A stretch of DNA of 51,845 bases. It comes from UBA3210 sp963653535 (GTDB lineage: Bacteria; Bacillota_I; Bacilli_A; RFN20; CAG-449). A program made the translations under genes and the position numbers. The notes under the pieces were generated by a model. That model worked only from the letters and a program-made list of their open reading frames with translations. It did no database searches and was not told the origin of the DNA. Shown one piece after another: positions 31,366 to 39,490 of this stretch (positions are counted from its first letter, which is position 1; every line of letters starts with the position of its first letter). The DNA lies in the NCBI GenBank assembly GCA_963653535.1, contig CAVJWU010000004.1, positions 1 through 51,845 on the forward strand, written 5' to 3'.

Positions 31366-33096
31366 TTAAATTTTTGTTTTTCTAATTTCTAAATTTTCTT
31401 CATCGAAACTATATTCGACATTTACGATGGTAGGAAGTTTATTTGCTTGTTTTAAGTTAGTGAATTTAGTAATTCTAAGCGCACAATCTTGGCTTGTTAA
31501 AACTAAAATGACGTATTTATTACCGGTGATTAATTCAACTAATTTAGAAAAACCTTTTTGATTTTCTAAAATAGATATTTTAGTCGCGATATTCTTAAAT
31601 TTAGCCACTAAAACGAGAACATTTTTCGATAAGATACCTAATGTACATTCTTTTAAACACGCCGCATATTGACCAAGAGATTCAGAACTTAAATACAAAG
31701 ATAAATTGCTCCATAAGGTCTTAATACGTTCTTTTTCAATTCGATTACCTTGAAGCATGAAATTCAATGTTTCTTCTTCACTTAATACGTATTCTGTGCC
31801 TTCATCAACTAATGGATTAATTCCATTTGAAGAAACCTTTGGAGTAGGAATATCAAGGATTTCTAATTCTTGATGATGAGGTACTTCTTGTTTAATTTCT
31901 TCAATAATATTTGTTTTAGGTTCTTCTTTCTTAGGTAAAACTACTTGTGTAGTAGGATTAACTTCTTCTTTTTTAAGAACTTGAACTGGGACTTCTTTAA
32001 TAATTACTTTTTCTTCAACTTTCTTATTACATTCTGCTGAAATCTTTAATAAAGCAATTTCAATTAAAGAATTGATGTTAGAAACATAACGATATTGTGA
32101 ATAAGTTTCAAGTAAGATATTTAACATCTTTAAAACATTATCTTTAGAGATGTTTAAAGATTTAACTTGCGCTTCATTTAATGATTTTAAAATAGAGGTA
32201 TCTAATGTATTTTGATAAATTAAGATATCTTTACAAATATCAATTAAATCACTAGTTAAACGTTTAATATCAATGCCATGGCTTATAAAAGAATCTAACT
32301 TATCCATGAAACCTTTTACGTTTGATGAAGTTACTAAATTTAATAATTCTAGTTTTTCTTCAATAGAAGTTAAGCCATATAAATCTTGAACTTTATCTAA
32401 AGTTAATTCATTTCCTGAATAAGCGATTGCTTGATCTAACATCGATAGCGAATCTCTTACGCCTCCATCTGATAGACTTACGATGAGTTTTAAGGCGTCT
32501 TCACTCGCCAAAACTCCTTCTTTAGCAACAATCATCTTTAAGTTATTTAATAAATCTGTATCGGATACTTTACTGAAATCATATCTTTGAACACGAGATA
32601 AAATAGTAGGCATTAACTTATATGGTTCAGTTGTACAAAGAATAAATACGACATTTGCTGGTGGTTCTTCAAGTGTTTTAAGTAAAGCATTAAATGCTTC
32701 ATTAGTCATCATGTGAACTTCATCGATAATATATACTTTGTAACGGCCTAAAGTAGGCGCATATTTAACTTTAGAAATAAGGTCTCTAATATCATCAATG
32801 CCACGATTACTTGCCGCGTCTAATTCAATAACATCTGGATGAGAACCTTCCATTAAAGAAAGACAGTTCGCGCATTTATTACATTGATGGCCAAAACCTT
32901 CTTCACAGTTTAATGCTTTCGCAAATAATCGAGCCATAGAAGTTTTACCAGTACCTCTAGGACCACAGAAAAGATAAGCATGTGCAATTTTATTTTCTTT
33001 AATTGCGTTTTGTAATGTTTTTACGACATGTCCTTGACCTGCGACAGAGTCGAAAGTGTTAGGACGATATGTACGATATAAAGCTTTATAAGACAT
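31366..33096 (-). CDS. dnaX: DNA polymerase III subunits gamma/tau
   Basis: 576-aa clamp-loader ATPase. MSYKALYRTYRPNTFDSVAGQ, Walker A GPRGTGKTS (about 45-53), zinc module with CNxxxxxxxHxCNKCANC, Walker B/SRC region VYIIDEVHMMTNEAFNALLKTLEEPPANVVFILCTT and SRVQRYDF. The region after residue 370 (Pro/Glu/Lys-rich, then a small fold) corresponds to tau-specific domains. First gene of the minus-strand cluster. GGGTGA upstream is a modest ribosome binding site. I did not see an obvious frameshift signal for a gamma form. Confidence 0.97.
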   Translation of the reverse strand: MSYKALYRTYRPNTFDSVAGQGHVVKTLQNAIKENKIAHAYLFCGPRGTGKTSMARLFAKALNCEEGFGHQCNKCANCLSLMEGSHPDVIELDAASNRGIDDIRDLISKVKYAPTLGRYKVYIIDEVHMMTNEAFNALLKTLEEPPANVVFILCTTEPYKLMPTILSRVQRYDFSKVSDTDLLNNLKMIVAKEGVLASEDALKLIVSLSDGGVRDSLSMLDQAIAYSGNELTLDKVQDLYGLTSIEEKLELLNLVTSSNVKGFMDKLDSFISHGIDIKRLTSDLIDICKDILIYQNTLDTSILKSLNEAQVKSLNISKDNVLKMLNILLETYSQYRYVSNINSLIEIALLKISAECNKKVEEKVIIKEVPVQVLKKEEVNPTTQVVLPKKEEPKTNIIEEIKQEVPHHQELEILDIPTPKVSSNGINPLVDEGTEYVLSEEETLNFMLQGNRIEKERIKTLWSNLSLYLSSESLGQYAACLKECTLGILSKNVLVLVAKFKNIATKISILENQKGFSKLVELITGNKYVILVLTSQDCALRITKFTNLKQANKLPTIVNVEYSFDEENLEIRKTKI

Positions 33097-33115
33097 TTTT
33101 TAATCACCCAAAAAG

Positions 33116-33143
33116 ATTATACAACTTTTAAGTTGTATTTAAA
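33116..33143 (-). promoter_or_regulatory. hairpin and -10 element before dnaX
   Basis: On the minus strand ATACAACTT-AAA-AGTTGTAT is a perfect 8- to 9-bp hairpin followed by AATCTTTTT, which could end the upstream phosphodiesterase transcript. Its 3' arm merges into TATAAT (33116-33121), a possible -10 for dnaX with only a poor -35. The two roles would compete, so one of them is likely dominant. Confidence 0.45.
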
Positions 33144-33174
33144 ATAAAAATGTCCTTAATGTAACGTATTGTTA

Positions 33175-34278
33175 TTACCTGTTTAAAATTGCAACATTGA
33201 TACGTGATTCTTCTTCTAATGAACCTGAATGCGCACCGATTAATGGGTGGTCATTAGTTATCGCAAATCCATATTCAGAGATGGAAGTTGCCATATAATC
33301 ACCTAAAAAATCATTGAATAATGGATGAGGTGTACCTTCACCAAAAAAACCTAATTTAATAACTTCTTCACGCGTAAATAATTTAAAATATTTAGAATAA
33401 TACTTATTAAATGCTTTTATGAAGTTATCGTTTTGACCTTCTTTTACATGGAAAAACGAACTTCTTGAATCGAGTGAAAACATTATTTTTAAAGTGGAAG
33501 AAAAATCGTCGTGTTCATAAATATTAAACCATTTTGTATCAACTAAGGAGTGATCTGCAAGCACGATAATTAAATTATCAGGATTATCTTTCGCAAGTTT
33601 TCTTAATTCTTTATTAATGAATTTGACGCATTCATGAACTTCTTTAGCTTCTGTTCCTTGCATATGAATTAAGCTATCAGGGAAAGTATGATACATATAA
33701 TAAAAATGGCTACCTTTATGTTTCATATAAATGTCTGCAAATTCAAAGAATTCTTTTAAATCTTTAGGTCCTTTTTCATCGATTGGAAATGGATATAATG
33801 GCTTTGAATATATTGAGTTTTTATTTAAAATGTCCCATATTTTTTCATTTGGACAATATAAATCACTTAAGGTAGGACCATTAATTTTTTCTTTTGTAAA
33901 TGCATTTCTATTAGTAAACATTTCAACGACTAAATTATGTTGCTTAAAATATTGTTGCCAACCTAAAAAGCCTGTTTCAACAGGATATTTTCCAGTCGTA
34001 ATAGATGTAGTTGCCGCGGCAGTAGTTGGAGGAAAGACACTTGTTATTTCAAATGCTTTCTTTCTAAGAAGAAAATCACTTTCTTGAAGATGTTTTTCTT
34101 CAATCGATTTACCTAAGCCATCAAAAAGCATAATACAAACTTTTTGATAATTCTTTTCTTTAAGAATTTTTGTTAGTTCTTGATGTGGCTCATGAAAGCA
34201 AGAACCAGTAAAATGAAATAAAATTGCATTCGCGATTGATACTAAATTGTTGTTTTTATCATAGAAAAAGTAGTCCAT
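33175..34278 (-). CDS. alkaline-phosphatase superfamily phosphodiesterase (type I PDE/nucleotide pyrophosphatase-like)
   Basis: 367-aa soluble enzyme with no signal peptide. Metal-site pattern of PF01663-type enzymes: IMLFDGLG (Asp53), the nucleophile loop VFPPTTAAATTSITTGKYP (Thr at about 85-86), VLADHSLVDTKW, and HPLIGAHSGSL near the C terminus. The family hydrolyses phosphodiester or phosphonate bonds in nucleotides or small metabolites; the actual substrate is unknown. Start at 34278 has GAGGT upstream. It is alone between dnaX and the divergent prfA, with a putative minus-strand -10 TATAAT at 34298-34303. Confidence 0.8.
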   Translation of the reverse strand: MDYFFYDKNNNLVSIANAILFHFTGSCFHEPHQELTKILKEKNYQKVCIMLFDGLGKSIEEKHLQESDFLLRKKAFEITSVFPPTTAAATTSITTGKYPVETGFLGWQQYFKQHNLVVEMFTNRNAFTKEKINGPTLSDLYCPNEKIWDILNKNSIYSKPLYPFPIDEKGPKDLKEFFEFADIYMKHKGSHFYYMYHTFPDSLIHMQGTEAKEVHECVKFINKELRKLAKDNPDNLIIVLADHSLVDTKWFNIYEHDDFSSTLKIMFSLDSRSSFFHVKEGQNDNFIKAFNKYYSKYFKLFTREEVIKLGFFGEGTPHPLFNDFLGDYMATSISEYGFAITNDHPLIGAHSGSLEEESRINVAILNR

Positions 34279-34331
34279 ATACGTTACCTCTAGAGTAATT
34301 ATACGACTTTAGTTAATAAAAAATAAATATA

Positions 34332-34360
34332 TTTATTTTCTTAAAGGTTTTTGATATTAT
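34332..34360 (+). promoter_or_regulatory. promoter of prfA-prmC
   Basis: -35 TTTATT (34332-34337), 17-nt spacer, -10 TATTAT (34355-34360), then a short leader with GGGAGG before ATG 34392. Confidence 0.55.
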
Positions 34361-34391
34361 ATTATAGGCCTTTTAAGGGAGGAATTTATTT

Positions 34392-35483
34392 ATGGAAGAT
34401 AAAATGATCGAAAGATTAGAAGCAATTTTAGTTAGAGTTGATGAAATTGATAAACTTTTATGTGAAGATGAAATTGTTTCTGACGTTAAAAAGTTAACAG
34501 CTTTAAACAAAGAAAGAGCATCTTTAAGCGAAGTTCATGATGCTTATTTAAAATACAAAAAAATGATGTCTGATTTAAATGACTCAATTGTTATGTCACA
34601 AGATTCAGATCCAGAAATTAGTGAATTTGCAAAAGAAAGTGTTAAAGAATTAACTGCTTCTACTGCTTCTTTATATGATGAAATGAAAGTAATGCTTTTA
34701 CCTAAGGATCCTAACGATGATAAGAACATCGTCTGCGAAATCCGTGGCGCGGCTGGTGGAGATGAAGCAAATATCTTTGCCGGTGACTTATTTAGAATGT
34801 ATGTTAGATATGCAGAAACTCAAGGTTGGAAAATTCAAATTTTAGACTCATCACCTTCTGAAGCAGGTGGTTATTCTCAAGTTGTTTTCTCAGTTAAAGG
34901 AGATTCTGTTTATTCAAAATTAAAATTTGAAAGTGGAGCCCACAGAGTTCAAAGAGTTCCTGTTACTGAAGCAGGTGGAAGAATTCATACTTCAACCGCG
35001 ACAGTTTTAGTTATGCCAGAAACTGAAGATATTGATATTGAAATTAGAAATGAAGATTTAAAGATTGATACATATCGTTCACAAGGTGCTGGTGGTCAAA
35101 ACGTTAATAAGACTGAATCAGCCGTTAGAATTACTCACATTCCAACTGGAACTGTTGTTTCTTGCCAAATTGAAAGAAGCCAAATTCAAAATAGAGAAAT
35201 TGCGATGAATATGTTAAAAGCAAAATTATATGCGCAAAAACAAGCTGAACAAGATGAAAAAATCGGTAATGAAAGACGTTTAAAAGTTGGAACTGGTGAA
35301 AGAAGTGAAAAGATTAGAACTTATAACTATCCTCAAAACCGTGTTACTGATCACCGTATTGGTTTTACTATCCAAAAATTAGACCGCGTTATGGAAGGTG
35401 ACTTAGAAGATGTTATTGAAGCGCTAATTAATGCTGACCAACAAGATAAAATGGAAACTGAGGCTAAAAAATACAATGCTTAA
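34392..35483 (+). CDS. prfA: peptide chain release factor 1
   Basis: 363 aa, terminates at UAA and UAG. GGQ at 234-236 (SQGAGGQNVNKTESAVRI) and the RF1 stop-recognition tripeptide P-V-T at 190-192, which distinguishes it from RF2 encoded at 42028 (SPF). An N-terminal coiled domain precedes. Nearly all stop codons in this window are RF1-readable, so this factor carries most termination. prmC, which methylates the GGQ glutamine, overlaps the 3' end by 8 nt. Confidence 0.98.
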   Translation: MEDKMIERLEAILVRVDEIDKLLCEDEIVSDVKKLTALNKERASLSEVHDAYLKYKKMMSDLNDSIVMSQDSDPEISEFAKESVKELTASTASLYDEMKVMLLPKDPNDDKNIVCEIRGAAGGDEANIFAGDLFRMYVRYAETQGWKIQILDSSPSEAGGYSQVVFSVKGDSVYSKLKFESGAHRVQRVPVTEAGGRIHTSTATVLVMPETEDIDIEIRNEDLKIDTYRSQGAGGQNVNKTESAVRITHIPTGTVVSCQIERSQIQNREIAMNMLKAKLYAQKQAEQDEKIGNERRLKVGTGERSEKIRTYNYPQNRVTDHRIGFTIQKLDRVMEGDLEDVIEALINADQQDKMETEAKKYNA

Positions 35484-36312
35484 GGCTTTAAAAGACATTG
35501 TTAAAGAAGCTTCGATTAAACTAAATAATTATGAAGATGTTTCTTTAAAAGATATTGTTTATCTTATTAAGGAAACATTTTCTTTAGATGAAGTTTCGTT
35601 TGTTTTAAATGAAAATAATCTCTATGAAGAAGATTTATTAAAAGATAAATTAAATCTTCTCTTTTTAGGTATGCCTGTTGAATATGTTTTAGGCTATAGA
35701 TATTTTTTAGGACGTAAGTTTTTAGTTACGAAAGATACTTTAATTCCTCGTAATGAAACAGAAGAATTAGTTCTTTATACAAAAGATTTAATTAAACAAG
35801 AAAATTTTATTTCTCCTTCGATTGTTGAAGTAGGAACTGGCTCAGGATGTATCGCGATAACTTTATCTTTAGATTGTGTTTGTAACGAAGTTCATTCGAT
35901 TGATTTATCTTCGTCTGCTCTTGAGGTAGCTCATATTAATAACAACAATTTAGGTGGTAACGTCACTTTCTTTAATGGTGATACCTTAGAACCCGTATTA
36001 AATAATAAATATGATGTTTTAATTTCAAACCCACCTTATATTGATGTAGATACATATGTGCAAGATTCTGTTGTTAAATATGAACCACATATGGCCTTAT
36101 TTGCCGATAATCATGGTTTAGAGATATATGAAAAGATTTTTAAAAATGTTAATAAAGTTATGAATGAACATGCATTATTGACTTTTGAAATTTCTCCAGA
36201 TTTAGTTAAAGGGTTAACGTTATTAAAAGAAAAATATCTTCCTAGTTTTTCTATCGAATTTAAAAAGGATATGAATGGACTAGTTAGATTTTTATTTTTA
36301 ATAAGAAGATAA
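35476..36312 (+). CDS. prmC: release factor glutamine methyltransferase
   Basis: 278 aa. SAM-binding motif VEVGTGSGCIAITLSL, followed by the Gln-binding NPPY motif at 185-188. An N-terminal helical domain that recognises release factors precedes. It methylates the GGQ glutamine of RF1 and RF2. ATG 35476 overlaps the last codons of prfA, giving translational coupling; an in-frame ATG at 35431 lies deep inside prfA and is rejected. Confidence 0.96.
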   Translation: MLKALKDIVKEASIKLNNYEDVSLKDIVYLIKETFSLDEVSFVLNENNLYEEDLLKDKLNLLFLGMPVEYVLGYRYFLGRKFLVTKDTLIPRNETEELVLYTKDLIKQENFISPSIVEVGTGSGCIAITLSLDCVCNEVHSIDLSSSALEVAHINNNNLGGNVTFFNGDTLEPVLNNKYDVLISNPPYIDVDTYVQDSVVKYEPHMALFADNHGLEIYEKIFKNVNKVMNEHALLTFEISPDLVKGLTLLKEKYLPSFSIEFKKDMNGLVRFLFLIRR

Positions 36313-36367
36313 AATAATTTAAATTTTACAAAGAGTTAACTATAATTAACTTATGGGAGGGTTAGAT

Positions 36368-36982
36368 ATGAAAACAATCCATACAAAATTTGAAGATGAA
36401 AGAATTATCCCTTTACTTCTAAAAGGGGAAGTAGTTTCTTTTCCAACTGAAACTGTCTATGGTCTAGGAGTTGTTTATGATAATGAAGAAGCTTTTAAAA
36501 AATTAGTAAAAGCAAAAAATAGAACTCCGGACAAACCATTTACATTGATGTTATCATCAGTTAATGATATATCTACTTACGCATTAGTAACACCTAGTAT
36601 TAAAAATGTCATTAAGAAATTTATGCCAGGAGAAATTACTCTATTATTAAAACCTAAAGAACATCTTTATCCTTGGGTAAAATTAAATAGTGAATATATT
36701 GGTGTTCGAGTACCAGATTCTGATGAAGTAAGAAAATTAATTCATGATACCCATAAACCATTACTCGTTACTAGCGCGAATATCTCTGGTCAACCTGTCT
36801 TAAAAACTTATGAAGAAGTTTCTTCGACTTTTGATAATTCTATTTCTGCGATTATTAAAGGAGATACGAGATCTAGCGTTCCATCAAGCATCTTTATTCT
36901 TGATGAATTCGGCGTAAAAGAAATTAGAAAAGGTAATATATCTTTAGAAGCAGTAGAAAAAGTATATAAAGGAGAAGAATAG
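36368..36982 (+). CDS. tsaC: threonylcarbamoyl-AMP synthase (TsaC/Sua5/YwlC)
   Basis: 204 aa, makes threonylcarbamoyl-adenylate for t6A37 in ANN-decoding tRNAs. YrdC fold motifs: VVSFPTETVYGLGV, KAKNRTPDKPFTLML, GVRVPDS and LLVTSANISGQP. The Sua5 C-terminal domain is lacking, so it is the short TsaC form. Start ATG 36368 is chosen because GGGAGGG precedes it; the ATG at 36353 sits before that site. Follows prmC as in Bacillus, with tsaBDE elsewhere. Confidence 0.95.
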   Translation: MKTIHTKFEDERIIPLLLKGEVVSFPTETVYGLGVVYDNEEAFKKLVKAKNRTPDKPFTLMLSSVNDISTYALVTPSIKNVIKKFMPGEITLLLKPKEHLYPWVKLNSEYIGVRVPDSDEVRKLIHDTHKPLLVTSANISGQPVLKTYEEVSSTFDNSISAIIKGDTRSSVPSSIFILDEFGVKEIRKGNISLEAVEKVYKGEE

Positions 36983-36984
36983 AC

Positions 36985-37413
36985 ATGAAAATTGCAATTG
37001 GATCAGATCACGGAGGATTTAATTTAAAAGAACAAGTAAAAGAATATTTACTCTCTTTAGGACACGAAGTTATTGATGAAGGAACTTATTCTTTAGAATC
37101 ATGTGATTATCCTACTTTCGCTCATAAGGTCGCGAAAGATGTCGAAACAAATATTTGTGAAAGAGGAATAGTTATCTGCACCACTGGAGAAGGAATTATG
37201 ATTGCTTCAAATAAGCATAAAGGTGTTAGATGCGGACTTATCTATAATGAAGATGTCGCACGTTTAACTAGAGAACATAATGATGTTAATATGATTTCTA
37301 TGGGTGCGAAATATACTTCCATTAATCAAGCTAAAACTTATATTGACTTATTTTTAAATACTCCTTTTGAAGGTGGTAGACACGTTAAAAGAGTAAATAA
37401 AATTGAACTTTAA
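36985..37413 (+). CDS. rpiB: ribose-5-phosphate isomerase B (RpiB/LacAB family)
   Basis: 142 aa, interconverts ribose-5-P and ribulose-5-P. IAIGSDHGGFNLKEQVKEYL at the N terminus and the active-site segment ICTTGEGIMIASNKHKGVRCGL with the catalytic Cys, then REHNDVNMISMGA. The CTTGEG version of the usual CGTGxG is a variant I recall from other Bacillota homologues. It follows tsaC after 2 nt, the usual ywlC-to-rpiB neighbourhood. The transcript runs into the hairpin at 37429-37460. Confidence 0.93.
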   Translation: MKIAIGSDHGGFNLKEQVKEYLLSLGHEVIDEGTYSLESCDYPTFAHKVAKDVETNICERGIVICTTGEGIMIASNKHKGVRCGLIYNEDVARLTREHNDVNMISMGAKYTSINQAKTYIDLFLNTPFEGGRHVKRVNKIEL

Positions 37414-37428
37414 TTTAGGATTTATTTA

Positions 37429-37463
37429 AAAACCTCCATAAATTATTTATAGGAGGTTTTTTT
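37429..37463 (+). terminator. terminator-like hairpin that sequesters the comFA ribosome binding site
   Basis: Left arm AAAACCTCCATAAA (37429-37442), loop TTA, right arm TTTAT-A-GGAGGTTTT (37446-37460, one bulged A), then a run of seven T's (37457-37463) that ends at the comFA ATG (37464). The right arm is the Shine-Dalgarno AGGAGG of comFA. It can both terminate transcription from rpiB and, if read through, hide the start of comFA. Confidence 0.85.
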
Positions 37464-38618
37464 ATGCTTAAATGTGAAAAATGTGGTTGTGAAGATAAGA
37501 GATATTTCGGTATTAAAAATGGGAAAGAATATTGTAGAAGATGTATTTTGTTTGTTGGAGAAATGGCAAAGATAAATGTCGTTCCTCAAAGAGAAATCAA
37601 AGAAAATTTAAAATATCCTTTATCACCTGCACAAGAAAACATATCTTCATTAGTAAGAGATAATTATGCTAGTCATAAAAATACCTTAATTTATGCAGTA
37701 TGTGGAGCAGGAAAAACTGAACTTGTTTATAAAACAATCGCGTATGCTTTAACTAGAGGTAAACAAGTAGGCTTAGCGATTCCTCGAAAAGATGTTGTTA
37801 TTGAACTTGCCCCACGAATAAAAGAAGCTTTTCCTGAAACAAAAGTAGTTTCAGTTTACGGCGGTCATCATAATGATCTTGAAGGAGATATTATCATTTG
37901 CACCACACATCAATTATTTCGTTATGTATCTTATTTTGATTTATTAATCATCGATGAAACGGATGCGTTCCCTTATTCAAATAATGAAACTTTAATGAAT
38001 ATGTTTGATAAGTCAATTAGAGGAAATTACATCATGATGAGCGCGACACCTTTAAAATGGATGGAAGAGAAGATTAAAAAAGAAAAAGGTAATATATATT
38101 CATTAATGGCAAGATATCATAAACATCCTTTAATTGAACCGACTAAAATCGTTTTACCGCTAGGTCAAGAATTTTATATTATTAAGAAACTAAAACAATA
38201 TAAGAAAGAAAATAAGCCTTGTTTTATTTTTTGCCCGACTATTTATGAAGCAGAAGGAATATTTCCAATATTAAAAATGTTTGTTAAAAGCGGTAAAATC
38301 GTTCATTCAAAGAAGAAAGATCGTAATGATATTATTTTCGATTTTAAAAATAACAAATTTGATTATTTAGTAACTACCAGCGTTCTAGAACGAGGTGTAA
38401 CTTTAAAAAATATTCAAGTTATTGTTTTTCATGCCGATTCAAATATTTATACTGACGCGGCCTTAATTCAAATTTCTGGTCGGGTTGGTCGAAAAATCGA
38501 TGCATTTGATGGAGAAGTAATCTTCCTTTGTAAAGAAGATAGTGAGATGGTAGATCTTGCCATAACAAAAATTAAGGAGGCAAATAGAAATGCCCGTATG
38601 CAAAATTTGCTTCTCTAA
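37464..38618 (+). CDS. comFA: ComFA-type competence helicase
   Basis: 384-aa DEAD-type ATPase that helps drive transforming DNA into the cell. Short N-terminal zinc module (C4, C7, C24, C27), Walker A VCGAGKTE, Walker B DETDAFPY (ComFA homologues have DExDAFPY), MMSATP motif III, and the C-terminal helicase domain with VLERGVTLKN and QISGRVGRK. Shorter than Bacillus ComFA, with a reduced N terminus. Its translation start is inside a strong hairpin. comFC overlaps its end by 29 nt. No comFB is present. Confidence 0.92.
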   Translation: MLKCEKCGCEDKRYFGIKNGKEYCRRCILFVGEMAKINVVPQREIKENLKYPLSPAQENISSLVRDNYASHKNTLIYAVCGAGKTELVYKTIAYALTRGKQVGLAIPRKDVVIELAPRIKEAFPETKVVSVYGGHHNDLEGDIIICTTHQLFRYVSYFDLLIIDETDAFPYSNNETLMNMFDKSIRGNYIMMSATPLKWMEEKIKKEKGNIYSLMARYHKHPLIEPTKIVLPLGQEFYIIKKLKQYKKENKPCFIFCPTIYEAEGIFPILKMFVKSGKIVHSKKKDRNDIIFDFKNNKFDYLVTTSVLERGVTLKNIQVIVFHADSNIYTDAALIQISGRVGRKIDAFDGEVIFLCKEDSEMVDLAITKIKEANRNARMQNLLL

Positions 38619-39243
38619 TATTAAACCAAGTTCTTTACATTATTTTTGTAAACCAAAAATTTGTCAAAATTGCTTTAATGAATTTGATCCTAAATTAAAA
38701 TCATTTAAAGAAAATGGTATTTCTTATACTTATATTTATGAATATGATGACTTAATTAGAAAGTTATTATTTCAATTTAAAGGTTGTTACGATATTGAAT
38801 TAGGAGAAGTGTTTTTAGACAGGTTTAAATTAGAACTTAAATTAAAATATCACGATTATATTTTAGTTCCTTTACCATCTAATCCGACTGATGATGAAGA
38901 ACGTGGATTTAATCATGTCATTGAAATTTTTAAAGTTCTTTCTTTACCTTTTGTTCGATGCATCTATAAAAAAATAAACTTTAAGCAATCGGATTTATCT
39001 TATAAAGAAAGAATTAAAATTAAAGATAAATTGGGTATATTAAATGGAGAGAGTTTAAGTAACAAAAAAATATTGATAGTTGATGATGTTATAACCTCAG
39101 GTAGTTCTATTAAAGGAGCGATAGACTTAATAAAGCCATATAATCCAAAAAAGATAAAAGTCCTTGTTTTAGCGAGAAATACCCACTTAATTAATAAAAA
39201 AACTAAGAATAAATTTTTATTTTTCACATCTAAAACTAAATAA
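38590..39243 (+). CDS. comFC: ComFC phosphoribosyltransferase-like protein
   Basis: 217 aa. N-terminal Cys pairs (CKICFSN, CKPKICQNCF) form the usual zinc ribbon. The C-terminal domain has the PRPP motif ILIVDDVITSGSSIKGA and the family motif PTDDEERGFNHV. The ribosome binding site AAGGAGG (38574-38580) lies in comFA and the genes overlap. ComFC links ComFA to DNA-processing proteins during transformation. No other com genes are here, so competence cannot be judged from this window. Confidence 0.93.
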   Translation: MPVCKICFSNIKPSSLHYFCKPKICQNCFNEFDPKLKSFKENGISYTYIYEYDDLIRKLLFQFKGCYDIELGEVFLDRFKLELKLKYHDYILVPLPSNPTDDEERGFNHVIEIFKVLSLPFVRCIYKKINFKQSDLSYKERIKIKDKLGILNGESLSNKKILIVDDVITSGSSIKGAIDLIKPYNPKKIKVLVLARNTHLINKKTKNKFLFFTSKTK

Positions 39244-39490
39244 ACTATGATAAGAAAAGTTCTATATTATTTTTTTCGCTAAAAAGGTTGATGAATTAGT
39301 ACAAAAATAAATATTAAATTCTTAAAAATAAAGTTTAATAAGAAAAAAATAAAATTAATCATTAGAATTTTGTAAAAAAAGTTAACCGATAATTAAAATA
39401 ATTTTTTTAAATTAAATACTTAAGTATTTATATAGTGAATGAATTTGTGTATAATAACACGTGAATTACAATCCTTAGGAGGTTACATTA
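39244..39490 (+). other. 247-nt AT-rich spacer with secA promoter and palindrome
   Basis: No gene is visible. hpf (yvyD), which stands here in Bacillus, is absent. Features: TATAAT at 39450-39455 as -10 for secA with a poor -35 (TTTATA, 39427-39432); a perfect 18-nt palindrome TAAATACTTAAGTATTTA at 39413-39430 immediately upstream; and TTAGGAGG before ATG 39491. The remainder is low-complexity A/T. Confidence 0.6.
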
